From: Datnioides undecimradiatus
Taxonomy: Eukaryota; Chordata; Actinopteri; Lobotiformes; Datnioididae
Reading direction: 5' to 3'
DNA length: 64,000 bases
NCBI GenBank assembly: GCA_008933995.1
Contig: WARS01000009.1
Span: forward strand, 2,016,001-2,080,000
Within the stretch, counting starts at the first letter, position 1. Every line of letters starts with the position of its first letter. Positions 44,341-57,110 of this stretch are shown here, one piece after another. The notes below the pieces were generated by a model. The model did not search any database. It was not told the origin of the DNA and was given only the letters and a program-made list of their open reading frames with translations. A program made the position numbers and the translations under genes.

Positions 44341-46045
44341 ATGGTTTGCTATTTAGGTATACAGTCTTGAAAAAAAACGCTTAATGCGGCGTCCAAGCTC
44401 TCGTCTTTCCAGCTGACTTTCCCCAATGTCCTTTTCTCGTCACGTGATGCTCGAACGCTCAGCAACTCCATCCAACGAACCATTTAGCTCGTCTTATACG
44501 TCCTCCTGGTTTAGTGTGTTTCGGTGATCAATTATTCATTAAAACAACTGAAAAGAAAGAAAAACGCAGAATGCAAAAAAGGGCATGAAGTGAGCGAGTG
44601 AAGCAAAAAGGAGCGTTCACTGTCATGCACAAACGAGCAGGAGCAAATATAAAACACCGAAAAACAGCTCGAAGCGTGAGGAACAGCTATTTTTTTTTGC
44701 ATATGCATGAAAAGTGTGAGTCAGATATTTGAGCCAAAAACAACGAGGAGTGAAAAAATATATATAAATGGTTTTTGGCCTTTAAACAATGGGAATAATG
44801 TTATTTTATATTGTGAGACAAGTCCAATAACATTGTGATCACACTAAAAGACAATCTTTGTTGCTGGGAGCTGTTTGGTCTCACATGAGGAGAGCTTGTC
44901 AGATATTATCCTTTACTCTTCAATCAGCGTACAGATAAGACAGCTTGACACTTTCATGCTGCACGCATTGTGCCAAAGTCTGATTTACGGTGCAGGTGAT
45001 TTCTCAATCACTCCTGTGGAGAGCAGGCGCACCCAAAACCCCTATTTTCAGGTGTCTTCGCATAAAGAGTAAGAAAGACTGGAGACTGGAAAGGAATATC
45101 ACACAAAACAACAGATTTAAAATCGGTGCATGCTGTGAAATAGAGGGAGCTTCATCAGGCAGCGATTGGCTTCATCAGCACTGTGTGAACCCGTCTGGCT
45201 GAAATGTAATGAGCGTTCATTTATTGGGAAAATCCCACGTCATACCTGAATCTTACTTATTTTCAACTTATTTTCAGTGCAGGTTCGTTTCCTAAACCTG
45301 ACCGCACTGCAACCGTGCAACCTGCAACCCTGTTACCGTGATGATGAAGGTCATTTGCCTTTAGATCAGATGGAGGCTGGAACTATGAAGAAGAGATTTC
45401 AGCTCTTTTATCTTCATCAACCAACATTAAAATCCCTCTAAAAGTCATATCAGTCATACCAGTCATATCATAGGTGAAAACCAAAATGGTGTTGTGTTTT
45501 CAAACTGGTATTACTGGCTTTTTGGTGGACACACCAAATAGTTTTTTGTGAGGTGTTAAGCTGAGAGAGTAAAACAAGTAATGCACTGCACTGCTTAAAA
45601 CCATTATCGGGAAATCTTTGCCTTCCCTGGCTCACTAAAACGCCACAACAGCCCTGCTTTAAAACTTGATCTTTGGTAAATAATGGATCGTGCCACTATC
45701 GAATACAGACCTCGGTATCCCAGACTAAACATTGGCCTAGATGCAGGGATGAGTTATGTCTATTCCAGTCTATAGTTTCATGATTTTGAATGAAAAGCAG
45801 CTAATTAGAGATAAATAAATCATGGCGGGCTATCGGTGGCCGTAGAGCTGGTGTTTGGTGTCGGATGGTAGATCCAAGACACAGCGAGGTCCAGATTAAA
45901 GTTAATAATGGAAAACTACCGGTTCAAGTGCTCATAGTACACACAGGCAGCTACATTACTAACAGCGTGTCTAGCCTTTGTCAGTGCCTGCTACCGTGGC
46001 AGTGCTACAAGGATCTGTTCATACCGTTTGAAGGTTTGTTGGTGA
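44341..46045. other. non-coding, plain
   Basis: No gene is recognised. A 9-bp triplicate is listed separately. Confidence 0.4.
45443..45469. repeat. three tandem 9-bp units
   Basis: AGTCATATC, AGTCATACC and AGTCATATC follow each other directly, differing at one base. Confidence 0.9.
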
Positions 46046-46126
46046 CACTATATGGCCAGAAGTATGTGGACGCCCGGCATTTTAACGTTTTCATGGTTAT
46101 GGTTAGCCCCCTCACGTCCAACTGAA

Positions 46127-46337
46127 GATCAGTTTGGAGAAAGCCCTTTTTGGTTTTAATGTTTTTTGCCACTGTACACACCTTCCTGTGTGTACAGTGG
46201 TACAATGCAAGGAAAGGCTTTCCTACTTTGGTGTGGACGCACTTGACTGGCCTGCGCGCAGTCCTGACCTCGATGCCATACGACACCTCTGGGATGAGCA
46301 GGAACGCCGTCTTCGAGCCAGGCCTTATCACTTGTGG
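46127..46337 (+). pseudogene. Tc1-like transposase C-terminal remnant
   Basis: A plus-strand frame reads through the familiar Tc1 tail: DWPARSPDLDAIRHLWDE then RRLRARP. In intact relatives the third catalytic acidic residue is the E of an NPIEHLW-type motif; here that codon (46281-46283) is CGA, arginine, so the catalytic E is lost. The N-terminal DNA-binding domain and the first two catalytic aspartates are deleted, and an unrelated inverted repeat interrupts homology at 46169-46200. Tc1 transposases are normally about 340 residues; about 70 codons remain. Confidence 0.8.
46169..46200. other. perfect 12-bp inverted repeat inside the Tc1 remnant
   Basis: CCACTGTACACA (46169-46180) and TGTGTACAGTGG (46189-46200) form a perfect stem around CCTTCCTG. 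It does not correspond to the transposase sequence expected at this point. Confidence 0.9.
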
Positions 46338-46779
46338 TTAAAAGGGAGCAAATCCCTGCAGCCAGGATCCAGACTAGTGTGTCCGTATACATTTGGCCAC
46401 GTTAGTGTATTGAGACATACTATTTAAAAGCTGTTATCGTGTTAAACATTAGAGTAAATTAAGACTGGATTCCCAGCAAAATCATGTTTTTTGGTTTGGT
46501 TTTAGCACAAGATCTAATATCTATTTACATTACTAATGCCTTTCAAAGCAGCATGCGACAAAGTGAGTGCTAAAAGCATCTTTGAAGGACGCCTCCGCGT
46601 TGCATCCCCAGTTTTTCTGTAGCGGTGATTAATAGACAGACCTCATTTAGCGATGCCCTCTACTTTCAAATGCAGCACAAAATGAGACAAAATACCACCA
46701 AGATCCACAGGGGCGTTATGGAAATGGAGGAAGAATCAGGTCATGTTTGATATTATGCACAATATGTACAGAGGGACGG

Positions 46780-47115
46780 GGGGGAGAGCATTAATGCAAC
46801 TATTAAGAGACTCTTCCCCCAGTCTTATTCATTAAACATAGAAAGTTTCCCACACTCGCGGTGAATCCCCCCCTTGAGATGAAATTCTAATGTGATATTA
46901 AGAGAACTGGGACAATGGCAGCTTATTAAAGTGAAGCAGGCAGGCGGCCGTGTCCTCAGTATGTAAACACGAGCGGAGCAGAGCACATTACAAGATGCAA
47001 ACGCTGACGTCGTCTCACAGCTCTCGGGAGTGCAGCAGCTCTTTGGATCTGCGTTCACGCGGCTTGTAAGTTTGTTTGCACGAGCACAGGCCGAAATTGC
47101 CGCTTCAGTCACATC
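46780..47115. promoter_or_regulatory. candidate enhancer / CNE 24
   Basis: GAGCATTAATGCAACTATTAAG, GATGAAATTCTAATGTG, GATATTAAGAGAACTGGG, GCAGCTTATTAAAGTG and forkhead-like TTTGTTTGCACG make one complex block following a G-rich run. Confidence 0.45.
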
Positions 47116-48789
47116 CTGAGTGGGGATCAGCTCGCAAGAAGCACTCGCGCAACATTAAGCGGAGACAGAGGGGTGAGGGCATGCAGCTGGTTGCACAGTT
47201 CACCTCAGCCGACACCGAGAGCCAATAAATGTAAATTATATAGAACGTATTTATGTTTTATTGATTTATGAAGCTGTTCAACTAGAACATACTGCAGAAA
47301 AAGTTATGTATTTTTCCATATCTCTCTCTTTTAGGCCTAATATTCACTCTGTGTGTGACTAAATGTGGATCTGAGCGATGCCCCTGCAACATTTTCCCAA
47401 CCTCTCGTCACCTTTCGGAGCAAAAAGTTTATCACCTTGCAAACGCATCCCCGAGCCGCACGTCTCACGTTCTTACTACCCCCAAACTCTACGGAGAAGA
47501 AGCCAATTAGATGAAAACAAACACATGCTGTCTGCGTATTCGAAATAACCTATCGCTGGTGTCAAGCTCTTTCGGTGCTGCTTTAACCCAGTTTATCAAA
47601 CATCTGCTGTTATTGCGGCATTTCATGAGAAGAGCAGTGCAAAACTAAAGTAAGCAGGATATTTATACCACTGACTATAAAACTTAAAGCTGCACTGATC
47701 AATACATTTTATGGTTTTGTTTTAGAACAACAGTTTGAATTATTGTTGCACTATTAGGTAAGGTGTTTATTTATTTATTATTATTATTATTATTAGCATG
47801 GGAACCGAAGCTGCAGTCTGGCATCACTTTGTCATGCTGACAAAACTGTTTTTAGCTTCCTGTTCATGCTTAGCAATGATAAAGGGTGTATTTATCACTT
47901 TATTAATTAAAAGCACTAGTACAGTTAAAAGGAAAAACCTAATGCAAGAAGAAATATGTAAGTATTATCATTTTGCTGTGCAGTTAACTTGCCGCTCTCT
48001 CTGTTTTACTGTTATATCTGATGTTTTTAGATTCATATTACTGCTGATTAATGTTTATGTTTTAAGGTTGATCTAATTTGAACTGTAGGCCCGTTTAATC
48101 CACAGCAATGCATCATATGTTTTTTTTAATCTTGATGCATTTCATGTTTTATGTAAAGCACTTGTTAAAACGTGCAATACAAATAGGCCTGTGTTGTCTT
48201 CTCTGTAAAACCGTCATATGTTTGTAGCACTGCTGTCCTGTGGAACCACCTGTTTCGAAACAATGAGTTAGTGCGCTCAGCAAAACCATGCTTTCAACTT
48301 TCTTTTCATGCATTTCTCAGCTACTCCAACGGTGAATTTACCAATTTTGTTCATCTTAAGGAGAAGTTTCTTAACCCCTAAAGCATCACTTCACCCCTTA
48401 GTTAATCAGAGAAATGAATAAATGAATATATTTTAAGGTTTCAGTGGTGTAACTGGTAACTTAATGAATTAAAACTAATATACGTCCCTTGTAGAAGCAG
48501 TGGACTACAAGTATAAAGTTGCACAAAGTGGAAATACTCAAGTGAAATACAAATACTTTAAAACTGTACTGTAACTGTAATAGTTGCATTCAATTCTGTT
48601 CATATCTTCTGCTGAGAAATGATGGTACTGATAAAAGCAGCACACACACGAGATCTCATCCACACTCGCTGACACTGCTGCTCTCTCATTTATTGAATTT
48701 GTTTTGATGGCGCGCTTGTTTGCCTTGACAGGATAACCCAACCTCACCTGTCCGAGCAGAGTGTAGAGGAAACATCGACCCTGTCGTAA
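47116..48789. other. non-coding, plain
   Basis: A TTA microsatellite lies at 47766-47794; the rest is T-rich and ordinary. No gene is recognised. Confidence 0.4.
47766..47794. repeat. (TTTA)n/(TTA)n microsatellite
   Basis: TTTA units grade into seven TTA units. Confidence 0.95.
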
Positions 48790-49085
48790 GCAGCGGACAT
48801 CACCTCCTCTCCTTGTACTCCGTTTCTGGAGGTGGAATCAATGACCATCTCCAAGTGTGATACTGACAGCCAAATGTCAGCTTGCTCTGCTGCAAACCCG
48901 TCTTCCACTGCTTAATTTATTACGTTTAGATTAAATCCGGTGAAATTCAATATTTTAATTGAATGTTTAGAGCCTGAGTGTTCAGTGATAAATTTCCATT
49001 GGCGCCCTGTGCTCCACTATCATGTTTCTCGGCCTAATTACATTTGCATAAATGATGTTCGTCATTATTATCGCGGGTTGGGTAG
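48790..49085. promoter_or_regulatory. candidate enhancer / CNE 25 with octamer (strong)
   Basis: Contains AATCAATGACCATCTCC, TGATACTGACAGCC, GCTTAATTTATTACG and TTTTAATTGAATG. CTAATTA then leads three bases later into a perfect octamer ATTTGCAT (49042-49049), followed by AAATGATG. An adjacent homeodomain core and octamer is a hallmark of POU-driven developmental enhancers. Confidence 0.55.
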
Positions 49086-52000
49086 GCACTAGAGGGGTGA
49101 AGGAAGGAGCCGTGCAGTGTGAAGGGGCAAGGGCGAGCTGAAAGGACATCAGCGCTGTGTTTTGTTTTTTTCTTCTTGTGATGACCCACAAACGTGTTGT
49201 GGATACATGTCTCTCCAGTGTGGAGAGAGTGAGAGTGGTAGGTTTCCAAGAAGCCAACATGGGCAATATCAAGTCTCAGTCCCTGAACGGCACGCTGACG
49301 TAAATGACTAAACGTCAGCGGTTCACCTCAGGCAGAAAAGAGCCTGTTGAGGCAAACTATCAGTCTGTGACCTATTGTCTGAGATCAATGAAAAATAAAT
49401 TTATCTCAGCTTGATAATGTCAGGCAAACCTAATGTAAAGACAGTAGAGTTTATTACGTGTTGACCTTTACCTGTTGTTCATTTATCATCATTGCAGACA
49501 GCTCAGGGGATGCTACACATTATTACTTGGAGGCTAAGGCGCAAAGTTGCAAAACTCAAACCTGCATTAATCGATATTTCTGACACCGGCTGCTACTAAC
49601 TCACTCAGGGCAGGGACGTGGAGGACAAAATGGCGGAGCCGTGCGGGAAATCATGTGATCGCAGCAGTGGAAGTCGGTGTTCCTCGTATTGATTTGCGCA
49701 GACGTCTGCTCAATGTTTAGTCCACTTGTGGCAGGAAGAGTAAGAATGTAATTGCTTTTTAAAGGTTTTAAGGTTTAATCAAAGTTCAGCGTATTAGAAG
49801 AATAGAAGAATACAGTGTTTGTAGGTATACCGATCAAATATCTGTGCAAATGAATTTAAAGTTTAAATGAGTTTAAAAAGGATGCTGCACTGCTGAGTAC
49901 AACCTGTTTGAATTGCAGGACATTAGCTCAGTAATGGGCAGCAGGGGTTCGCTTTGAAACCTTTGAATGTGTTTTCTCCAGATAGGTAAATACGTTTGAT
50001 TTACACATTAAATAAAACGCGTAAAGAACTGTTGACTTTATTAATACATACTGAATTAAAATTGTATTTGTTATACTTTTTAAAGCCTGTAAGAGAGTGA
50101 GACTGACTTTTAAAACAGAATTACAGTTCACACATTTCATATAAATCTCTTGTTTCATGCGGAGGGGGAGACAACCCAATAATACCCAACTTCACCTGCT
50201 GAGATGATGTCATTTCCTGTCAGCTGCCCCTTGCAAAGACCCGCCATTTTGTCTGCAGCCAGGTGTTCTTGGCTCCAGCCACCCTACTCTGCACCTGTGC
50301 AGACTTTTTAGACTCTTTTCTAGGCTATTTCTCTTAAATTTCATACATCCTGCAGATTCTCTGTGCAGTTGAGTCTCAACAATAAACGTTTTCCAGCAAG
50401 GGATGCTGCTCAACAAACCGTGTACACATCCTGCCCAGCACCAAAGGAAGATAGAAAATGTTAGCTGCTAGCTAATGACATTTAACATTTAGCAACGTAA
50501 TAGCCACATAGCTTCTCAGGAGTATGACTGAAACAAAAGCTGATGAGTTATTGGACTTACATTCATCATGCTGACAGAAACATGACTCCAAATGAATGCT
50601 AATGTTGGTCCATGTCTGCTTGGTGTGTAAGTAGGCACCTGTTTGCTAACACTTGGTCTACTCTGGGGCTTTTTGTGAGACTATGGGCATCAAGAGAACA
50701 GCAACAGCTAGCAAGTGACACAGCCACCCTTTATATACTCTTCAACTGAAGTGGACTAAACCACAAGCAGGGGAGCTCCCCCCCCACACACACACACACA
50801 CTCACCTTCATTATGGTGCAACCAGGAAGTAAAAACAGAACCCAGCTCAGATGTTGCATAAAAGCAAACATGGCAGATGAAGCAGAGTCTTTTTAAGCCT
50901 CTGACATAGTGTCACGGTGTCTTGGTGTGTCTCTTTACAACCAAAAATGGATTAAAACATTAAAATATCTCCACTCTGACAGAGTAGAGTTAGAAAGACA
51001 GTGACATTTTGTCTAAAATGTCTAAATTTGTTTGCTTTTTGGGGGAATTTATCACTCTGATTCAGCTGTACCACACAAATCCAAGAGACAACTGTTAAGG
51101 TTGATGTATAGGCCACAGCCCGCTCCACATGAACCCACACTGGGACTCTGTCAGACTTATAACTGATGGCAGTGGGTAAGGTGATCCCTGGTAACAGTAA
51201 CACCACTTGTAGTCATATGTACACAGTGCTTCAGAGTGCTAAAGTGGGTGTCAACCACTGATGCCGGCAGGGTGTGGGAACAATATGTTCCTAAGGAGGA
51301 GAGTGCAGTGGGAAGAGATGAGCAAAGAGAGATGAGAGATACGGCTGTTGGTAACGGTGCGGGAGCTGCTCCAGCTTCTAAACAGACTGGGGTTACATGA
51401 GGTTTTAAGCGTACGAGTGGGTGGTTGTCCAAACCAGCACGTTCACACTGAGTCACACTGACTGACTGATTCATATTTTAATAGACTGCTGCAATCTGCT
51501 CTACCCAACCTGACTCATTCTCTCCAAATGTTTTCTGGAATAAGCACTAGGTTTTAAAATCCCCAATATTATAAACAAAACATCTCCCCGGTGTGCACAG
51601 AGATAGACTAAAGTGCTTGTGGTCACATTATAGTGGATGAGTCTTGCAAAGACAAACCGATAACAGATATTTTTCACAGGAGATAAATCGAACCTGTTCA
51701 AATCCAGCAGTTGTTGCTGTAAATCACATTAATGAAAGGAAACTTAATTCAGAAAATGATCTTATTTTACTCAAAATGTTCTTTTTTATGGTTGTATCTA
51801 GGCTAACAGCTCTTGCTTAAGGTTAGGCAAAGTTTGTAGCCTTTGTTTGAAATTGAAGTTAAGTAAAACGTGTCTTGAAGCAGGAGGCAGGATGTATTTA
51901 CTGCCATTAATATTTACTCAACACCACAATATTTCCATGCACTTTGACAACATGCATTAGAAAAAATATCATATCCTTCAGTCATTTTAATCTAACTGAC

Positions 52001-52780
52001 GATGCAGTACTCAAAACTAACAGGTTTGACCAAAACAAGAAATAAAAAGTGTGCGTACAGGGCAACTCCTGTGCAGAACCTCTGGTAAATCGGTGTTTTT
52101 GCTAGCAGACTAGCCCGAAGCATAACCTGAAAGTATATCCAAGCTGTGTCCGCTTGGTTTGGTGTCTCTGCATGCAAAGAAGAACAGTAGTAAGATGGAG
52201 TGGTGTCTTTTTCCTCCCTGGTTATCGTTATTTTATGGATCCTGGCAGCCATTATAATGGTTAGATTTGTGATGCAATTGCAAGGCCTCAGCATGATATT
52301 GCGCAGTCATGCTCTATTATAATACAGTACAATAAATTATTTTATTTTCTCTGTGGAGAAAGGGTCTAAATTCAGATCCGTAAGCTATATTTAGTGTGAG
52401 ATATGATCAGCGTTTTTACAGTGTAGACTGAATGTAAATAATGGGGTACGGGTCAGAGTTTTAAAGGGACAGACTCTTCAGGATGACATCAGCGCAGGCT
52501 CTTGTTTGTACAACGTCGGCTGCTTCTTGATTAAAAGCCTGCTCAGATTTTCACCCGGAGGACTTCTCAAGAGCAGTAGCCCGACTTCAGCTTCAGCGAC
52601 CAGGTCCCGCTAAGAACCGCGAAGAGGTTTTCTCGTCTTAGCTGGCGGAAATAACCGCCGTAATGTCTCCCCTTCTTCACCACTTTGGAATGCCTTTCTC
52701 TGCCTCCCCCCAGCCCCTCTCACTTTCCCTCTCTTTCTCTCTCTTTTGCTCCCATGCTGAGAAGAGTAAGTGAGAAAAAT
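49086..52780. other. non-coding, mostly plain
   Basis: The stretch 49375-49500 is mildly enhancer-like (GATAATGTCAGGC, CATTTATCATCATTG). A short CA run lies at about 50785-50803. Parts of 50200-50950 and 52010-52300 could be old dispersed repeats, but I recognise no family. No gene was seen. Confidence 0.4.
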
Positions 52781-53060
52781 GATTAAATCATATTTTGTGT
52801 GGGCGGGGGCTGGGCAGGACAGACGGGGGCTCTTAAAACAACACCAGGAACATCGTCAAAAAGCAATTTTGCTGCTTAGGTTACAGCCACTGACGGGCCG
52901 TTACACAGCGCCCCATGGTGTGGGGCTGGTGGTTAAAATATGAGTGGGGCTGCGAGGACCTCCTTATAGTGATTGAGGAGGATTCCCCACTGTTCGAGGC
53001 AAGCTGGGGGTTAGAGCCCAGATAGATTCACTGCACACTGCTCTGCTGGACAGGATAAAC
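52781..53060. promoter_or_regulatory. candidate enhancer / CNE 26
   Basis: Contains AAAATGATTAAATCATATTT (an imperfect palindrome), AAAAAGCAATTTTGCTGC and GTGGTTAAAATATGAGTGG. GC-rich linkers lie between the AT-rich words. Confidence 0.4.
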
Positions 53061-53126
53061 CTGTCTTCCAGATTCCCCCCAAAACAATGCCAGTGCTACG
53101 GCCTGATGTTCCTCAGGTAACGCTGA

Positions 53127-53770
53127 CTACGTTCGGTTTAAAACAATGCATAGAAGTTCATTTAAATACCCATAGGAGAACAAATGCAACAGCAAATTCA
53201 GGTCAACTTTGATCCGATTGACTCCAAACACATTTCCAGATGGAGAAGTTCTCTTCCAGTTTAAGGGAAGCCAGACGTTCTCATTCCCCAACAAGAGCAG
53301 GGAAACCGATAGCATAATTTGTCCGCTTAGGGAAGCTCCTGTCGCCACTAAACCTTTGTTGGAATTAAAGCCCATAGAGGGTGGAGATGCCCAAGGGACG
53401 CTGGTGTTGTCTGGAAAGTCAGGAGTAGGGTTACCAGAAAATCCCATCCCCTGAGTCTGACCCCCACCGTGACCCCTTCCTACCCCGGGGATGGTCCAGT
53501 GTAGTCCCATGCAGGTAAGGGATGAACACGGCGCTCCGTGACAGCGAGACGGTAAGTGCTGCCATTGTCAAAAGGGCCATCCAGCAGGGTATCAGGAGGT
53601 TAAGTGTCCTGCAAAAAGATCCTATTCTTCCAATTCTATCTAAACTGTCGCTCCGCCACTTAATAGATCTGCAGCCCTCCTTCAGACGCCTTCCCTCTAG
53701 AGATACACCGCACACACACACACAAACCATCCCACCGTCTCGGAGTCTGTCAGATGCTGCTTTGACATGA
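53127..53770. other. low-stop block with splice-donor-like sites
   Basis: Open frames of 80-130 codons run on both strands over the same 640 bp (minus 53127-53510 and 53431-53730; plus 53209-53454 and 53522-53770). On the plus strand CAG|GTAAGG (53515/53516) and ACG|GTAAGT (53551/53552) are both strong donors. A TCF-like CTTTGATCC lies near 53207. No frame matches a known protein. It may be an unrecognised exon, an old repeat or a conserved element. Confidence 0.3.
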
Positions 53771-54010
53771 CCTCTTAATTTGACTGGATTACATTTTTTC
53801 TCCCGTATTTCTTTTTTTCTTTTTTCTTTTTCACCACGGCGGACTTCAAAGCGCGGGCCTGTGACAGGCGGTTACAGTGAGAGGCTGTCACTGCTCGACT
53901 TCAAACGCCGCTGCATAATGCCACATTGTCATAACTAGCTACCTGGGCCCCCCGTTATGATGTGAAGATGATATGCCCCCACTGACCTCAGAGTGTCAGA
54001 TTATAACAAG
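53771..54010. promoter_or_regulatory. candidate enhancer / CNE 27
   Basis: A T-rich start gives way to CGCTGCATAATGCCAC, TGTCATAACTAGCTACC, CGTTATGATGTGAAG and GTCAGATTATAAC, repeat-free over about 150 bp. Confidence 0.35.
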
Positions 54011-55914
54011 AGTTCTTTTTTTGGTTTGCTTTCCCATCTTCCCATGAAGCTTAAGTGCTTGCTTGAATTATCTGTATATCTATGTATTGTAGATCTACAT
54101 ATTGTATAATATCTGCAAATGCATTAGCCTGTGTGGCGGGAGATACAGGATCCTGTCTTTCATTATAGAAAAGTTGCATTAATAGTTTATATTTATAGTT
54201 TTAAAAATTTGCAAAAATTAAAATAATATATATATTTATACTTATACTTATTTTTAAGTTTTTAAACTGAAATTGATGTTTGTCACCATTAAACACAGCA
54301 TCCATTACTGTAGTGATCAGTTTGAGTGTGATTTCAGTTTAGGGAATAATGTTGTACAGGTCTCACACGGTAGTTCTGCAAACATGGTTTGCAAAAAGGC
54401 TTCACGGACACGAAAAACGGACTAAAACAGTTCATTTGAGCAACATCAAAATTTAAAACACGCAACTTTTTTCTATAATAAATCGTGCTTTATTCCACAA
54501 ACATTCAAAGAATCGTGCAGTAAACTCCAGTACTCCAAGTAGCTGCACCAAAAAAGTTAACGTTTACCAATTACAGTGAGCATTACTTGGATAAAACATC
54601 TCCTCTGGCGATTAAATAAAAATGTTTCCGGATGCGCTTGCACCCTCTCTCTCTCCAGCCTCTCTCTGATGACTGAGCATTGCCCAATGAAGACGCACAT
54701 GTGGACGTTTCTCACAACTATTCCGTCCTTATTTGTCACCATCTCTGCCTTTCCTTCACCCTCTCTCTCTATCTCCTTCCGCCTCAACAAAACTTTCCCC
54801 TGTCACGGCATATTAAAAGTGGTTTACATGTGCATGTCCAATGCGATGAATATGGATGTGACCTCTTTCTTTGGCGCCTGGCCGCCCGCCTGCCCTCTCG
54901 CCGGCACACCCACCCCCCCACCCCCCGCCCCCAAGGCACAAGACACCACTTCTCAATGAGCACAGCGTGCATAGGAGACACAGCTTCACCCCTGCTGAAA
55001 ACACACGCACACACACCAAGGAATGACACTCATAATCATAAGCACACATATACGCATGCATACGTGCACGCATAACACAAAAACACACGCCCGACTCTCT
55101 CATGCTCTCGCGTCTTCTCTGCTGCCTCTCTCCACTGACCTTTCACAATGTGTTTTACATAAAAATAAAAGAAGAAGGGGGTAGTAAAAGCCTGAAGACC
55201 GAGGTGAAGGAGGATTCTGATTTATAATTCATGTTTGTGACACCTCTAATGAAAGAGTGGCCTCCGCTCTATGTCTTCATATGTGGGAGTTTGGGACTAG
55301 TATAGGCGTGTGCATACATGTATCTTTGCACATGCTTGCTGGTATCAGTGCATCTGTCTCTCTTATGTTATATCGAAATGCAAAAAGTAATTAAGAAAGA
55401 AAATGTATAATCAAGCACATAAGAAATAAATAAACACTGCATTTTGCCCGGAGATCTGAAAATAGCTGCATATATTGACAATTTGATATGTTGAGACATA
55501 AACTTTAACTTCTATAATTGCATTTTTCTTCTTTTACTGTTTTTCTTTTAAAACACCTTCTTTATTTTATTATTTTCTTTGTCACATTTATTTTTTTTTT
55601 TTTACACTGCTCATATGTTGCGTGCTGTGGTCCCTCGATGTTGTGCTGTTCACATATCCGCCATCTGTTTTTGAAGTTCACATTTGAATGACACTTTGAA
55701 AGAAGCTGTATAAATTGCGTTTTACTGAAAGATTGATTGATGTCTTCACACCACATCTGAACCAACATCAAGCTCACAAACACATTTTTACACCAAACTA
55801 ATAATGACAATCTATAAAAAAACGCTGAAAAAGTCACCTCTTTGGTATTTTAACAGTAATTTTTATTAATGTTAATAATATTACATACTTTTTTTTTTAG
55901 CCTTGAATCGGTCA
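54011..55914. other. non-coding, plain
   Basis: A 12-bp perfect palindrome TGTAGATCTACA lies at 54088-54099. C-rich CCCACCCCCCC words occur at 54908-54932, and CA/GCA-rich sequence at 54998-55090. No gene is recognised. Confidence 0.4.
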
Positions 55915-56100
55915 CTTTAATTGGTGTTCGGTTGTACCTCATTAAGACTGATTTGACAATAGCTAAGGTGACACTGGGTCTGGCAATTAGCACATAGGAG
56001 ACAAACTCAGGCTAATCATCTCAGGCTCCTTAGTGGCACGTAAGATGTGATGCTGGCGTACGGTGGCACACCCACTGAGGGGGTATATATTTAGAAGGAC
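55915..56100. promoter_or_regulatory. candidate enhancer / CNE 28
   Basis: Contains CTCATTAAGACTGATTTGAC, CAATAGCTAAGGTGACAC, GGCAATTAGCACATAGG and AGGCTAATCATCTCAGGC, ending near a TATATATTTA stretch. Confidence 0.5.
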
Positions 56101-56925
56101 ACGTGTGTTGCTGTAGATCTTTCTCTGTACTGTAGCTTCTAACATAAAGAAAAAAGTTACTAATTACTGCATTTTTCTTCTTCCTTACTTTAACTTACTG
56201 GAAACATACGTACCAGCGCGCACGGCCACATAAACACACCGAACCAGGAGGGTTTGCACTTAAACTGTGCAATTGTGGCTTAGTGAAGTGACAAAAATAC
56301 ACAAAAAAATCAAGCTGAGGAACATTTCATCTTAAGTAAAGTGTAAAAAAATAACATTTCTATTATACTATGCACATGCTAATTATTTTAAATATCAACA
56401 TGTTACATGAAACATCAATTTTTATACCTTATGTTCATTATAAGGAGTGTTTTATCTCATTCCTTTAGGATTGCTTCACACTGAAGTTGCGCATTTTGTT
56501 GCAGATGTACAAATCTTGGCATTTTAATGATTTAGTAGTCAACAGTTGAGTCTCATCAAAACAGTCAGGTTTTGTCAGTGGTACTTTCCCAGAAGAAATA
56601 GCCCCACTTCCAAAACCCGAATTTCCTAAAAGCCGAATGAGTAGGATGTGGAGCAGCGGGGAGGGGGAGGGAAATTACACATTGTAGCTATTAATGTCCT
56701 TGAACTCTGGTCTTTCCCAAGCCTGATGAACAATATACCCTCTATGTGGGTTCGTGACACGGCAGGGACGGGGCGAGGACGCTCCGAGTGCTGTGGCACC
56801 ACTAGACCCACACAGTGGCACTGGCGAGTGTCTGGGGTTGAGTCATGAGTCAAGCACGTCTTGCCAAACTATGAATGTGTGTATACATAACAGAGGGGGT
56901 GCAATACTGTACAATTACTCATGTG

Positions 56926-56928
<3 letters not shown>

Positions 56929-56969
<41 letters not shown>
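56929..56969. repeat. (GT)n microsatellite
   Basis: 41 bp of uninterrupted GT. Confidence 0.98.
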
Positions 56970-56971
<2 letters not shown>

Positions 56972-57071
56972 GTGATTTTGGGGCAGGATGTGGTTCAAAT
57001 GGACAAGGGCAGATGAGGCCCTCCCTACAGTTCCTATCTATGTCTCTGAGACGCAAATGTGCTTAGACACG

Positions 57072-57110
57072 ATATATACGTGTGTGTGTGTGTGTGTGTG
57101 TGTGTGCATA
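57072..57110. repeat. (TA)n-(TG)n alternating tract
   Basis: ATATATAC followed by 27 bp of GT and CATA: 39 bp of strict purine-pyrimidine alternation. Confidence 0.96.

Larger units (their letters stand above)
46046..46407 (+). mobile_element. internally deleted Tc1-like DNA transposon
   Basis: The left end begins CACTATATGGCC and continues AGAAGTATGTGGACG. The right end, read on the minus strand, begins CACTAACGTGGCC and continues AAATGTATACGGACAC. These are diverged copies of a terminal repeat I know from fish Tc1-like elements. A TA follows the right end (46408-46409); the left flank is GA, a mutated target TA. Only the tail of the transposase survives, so the element is immobile by itself. 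Confidence 0.85.
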
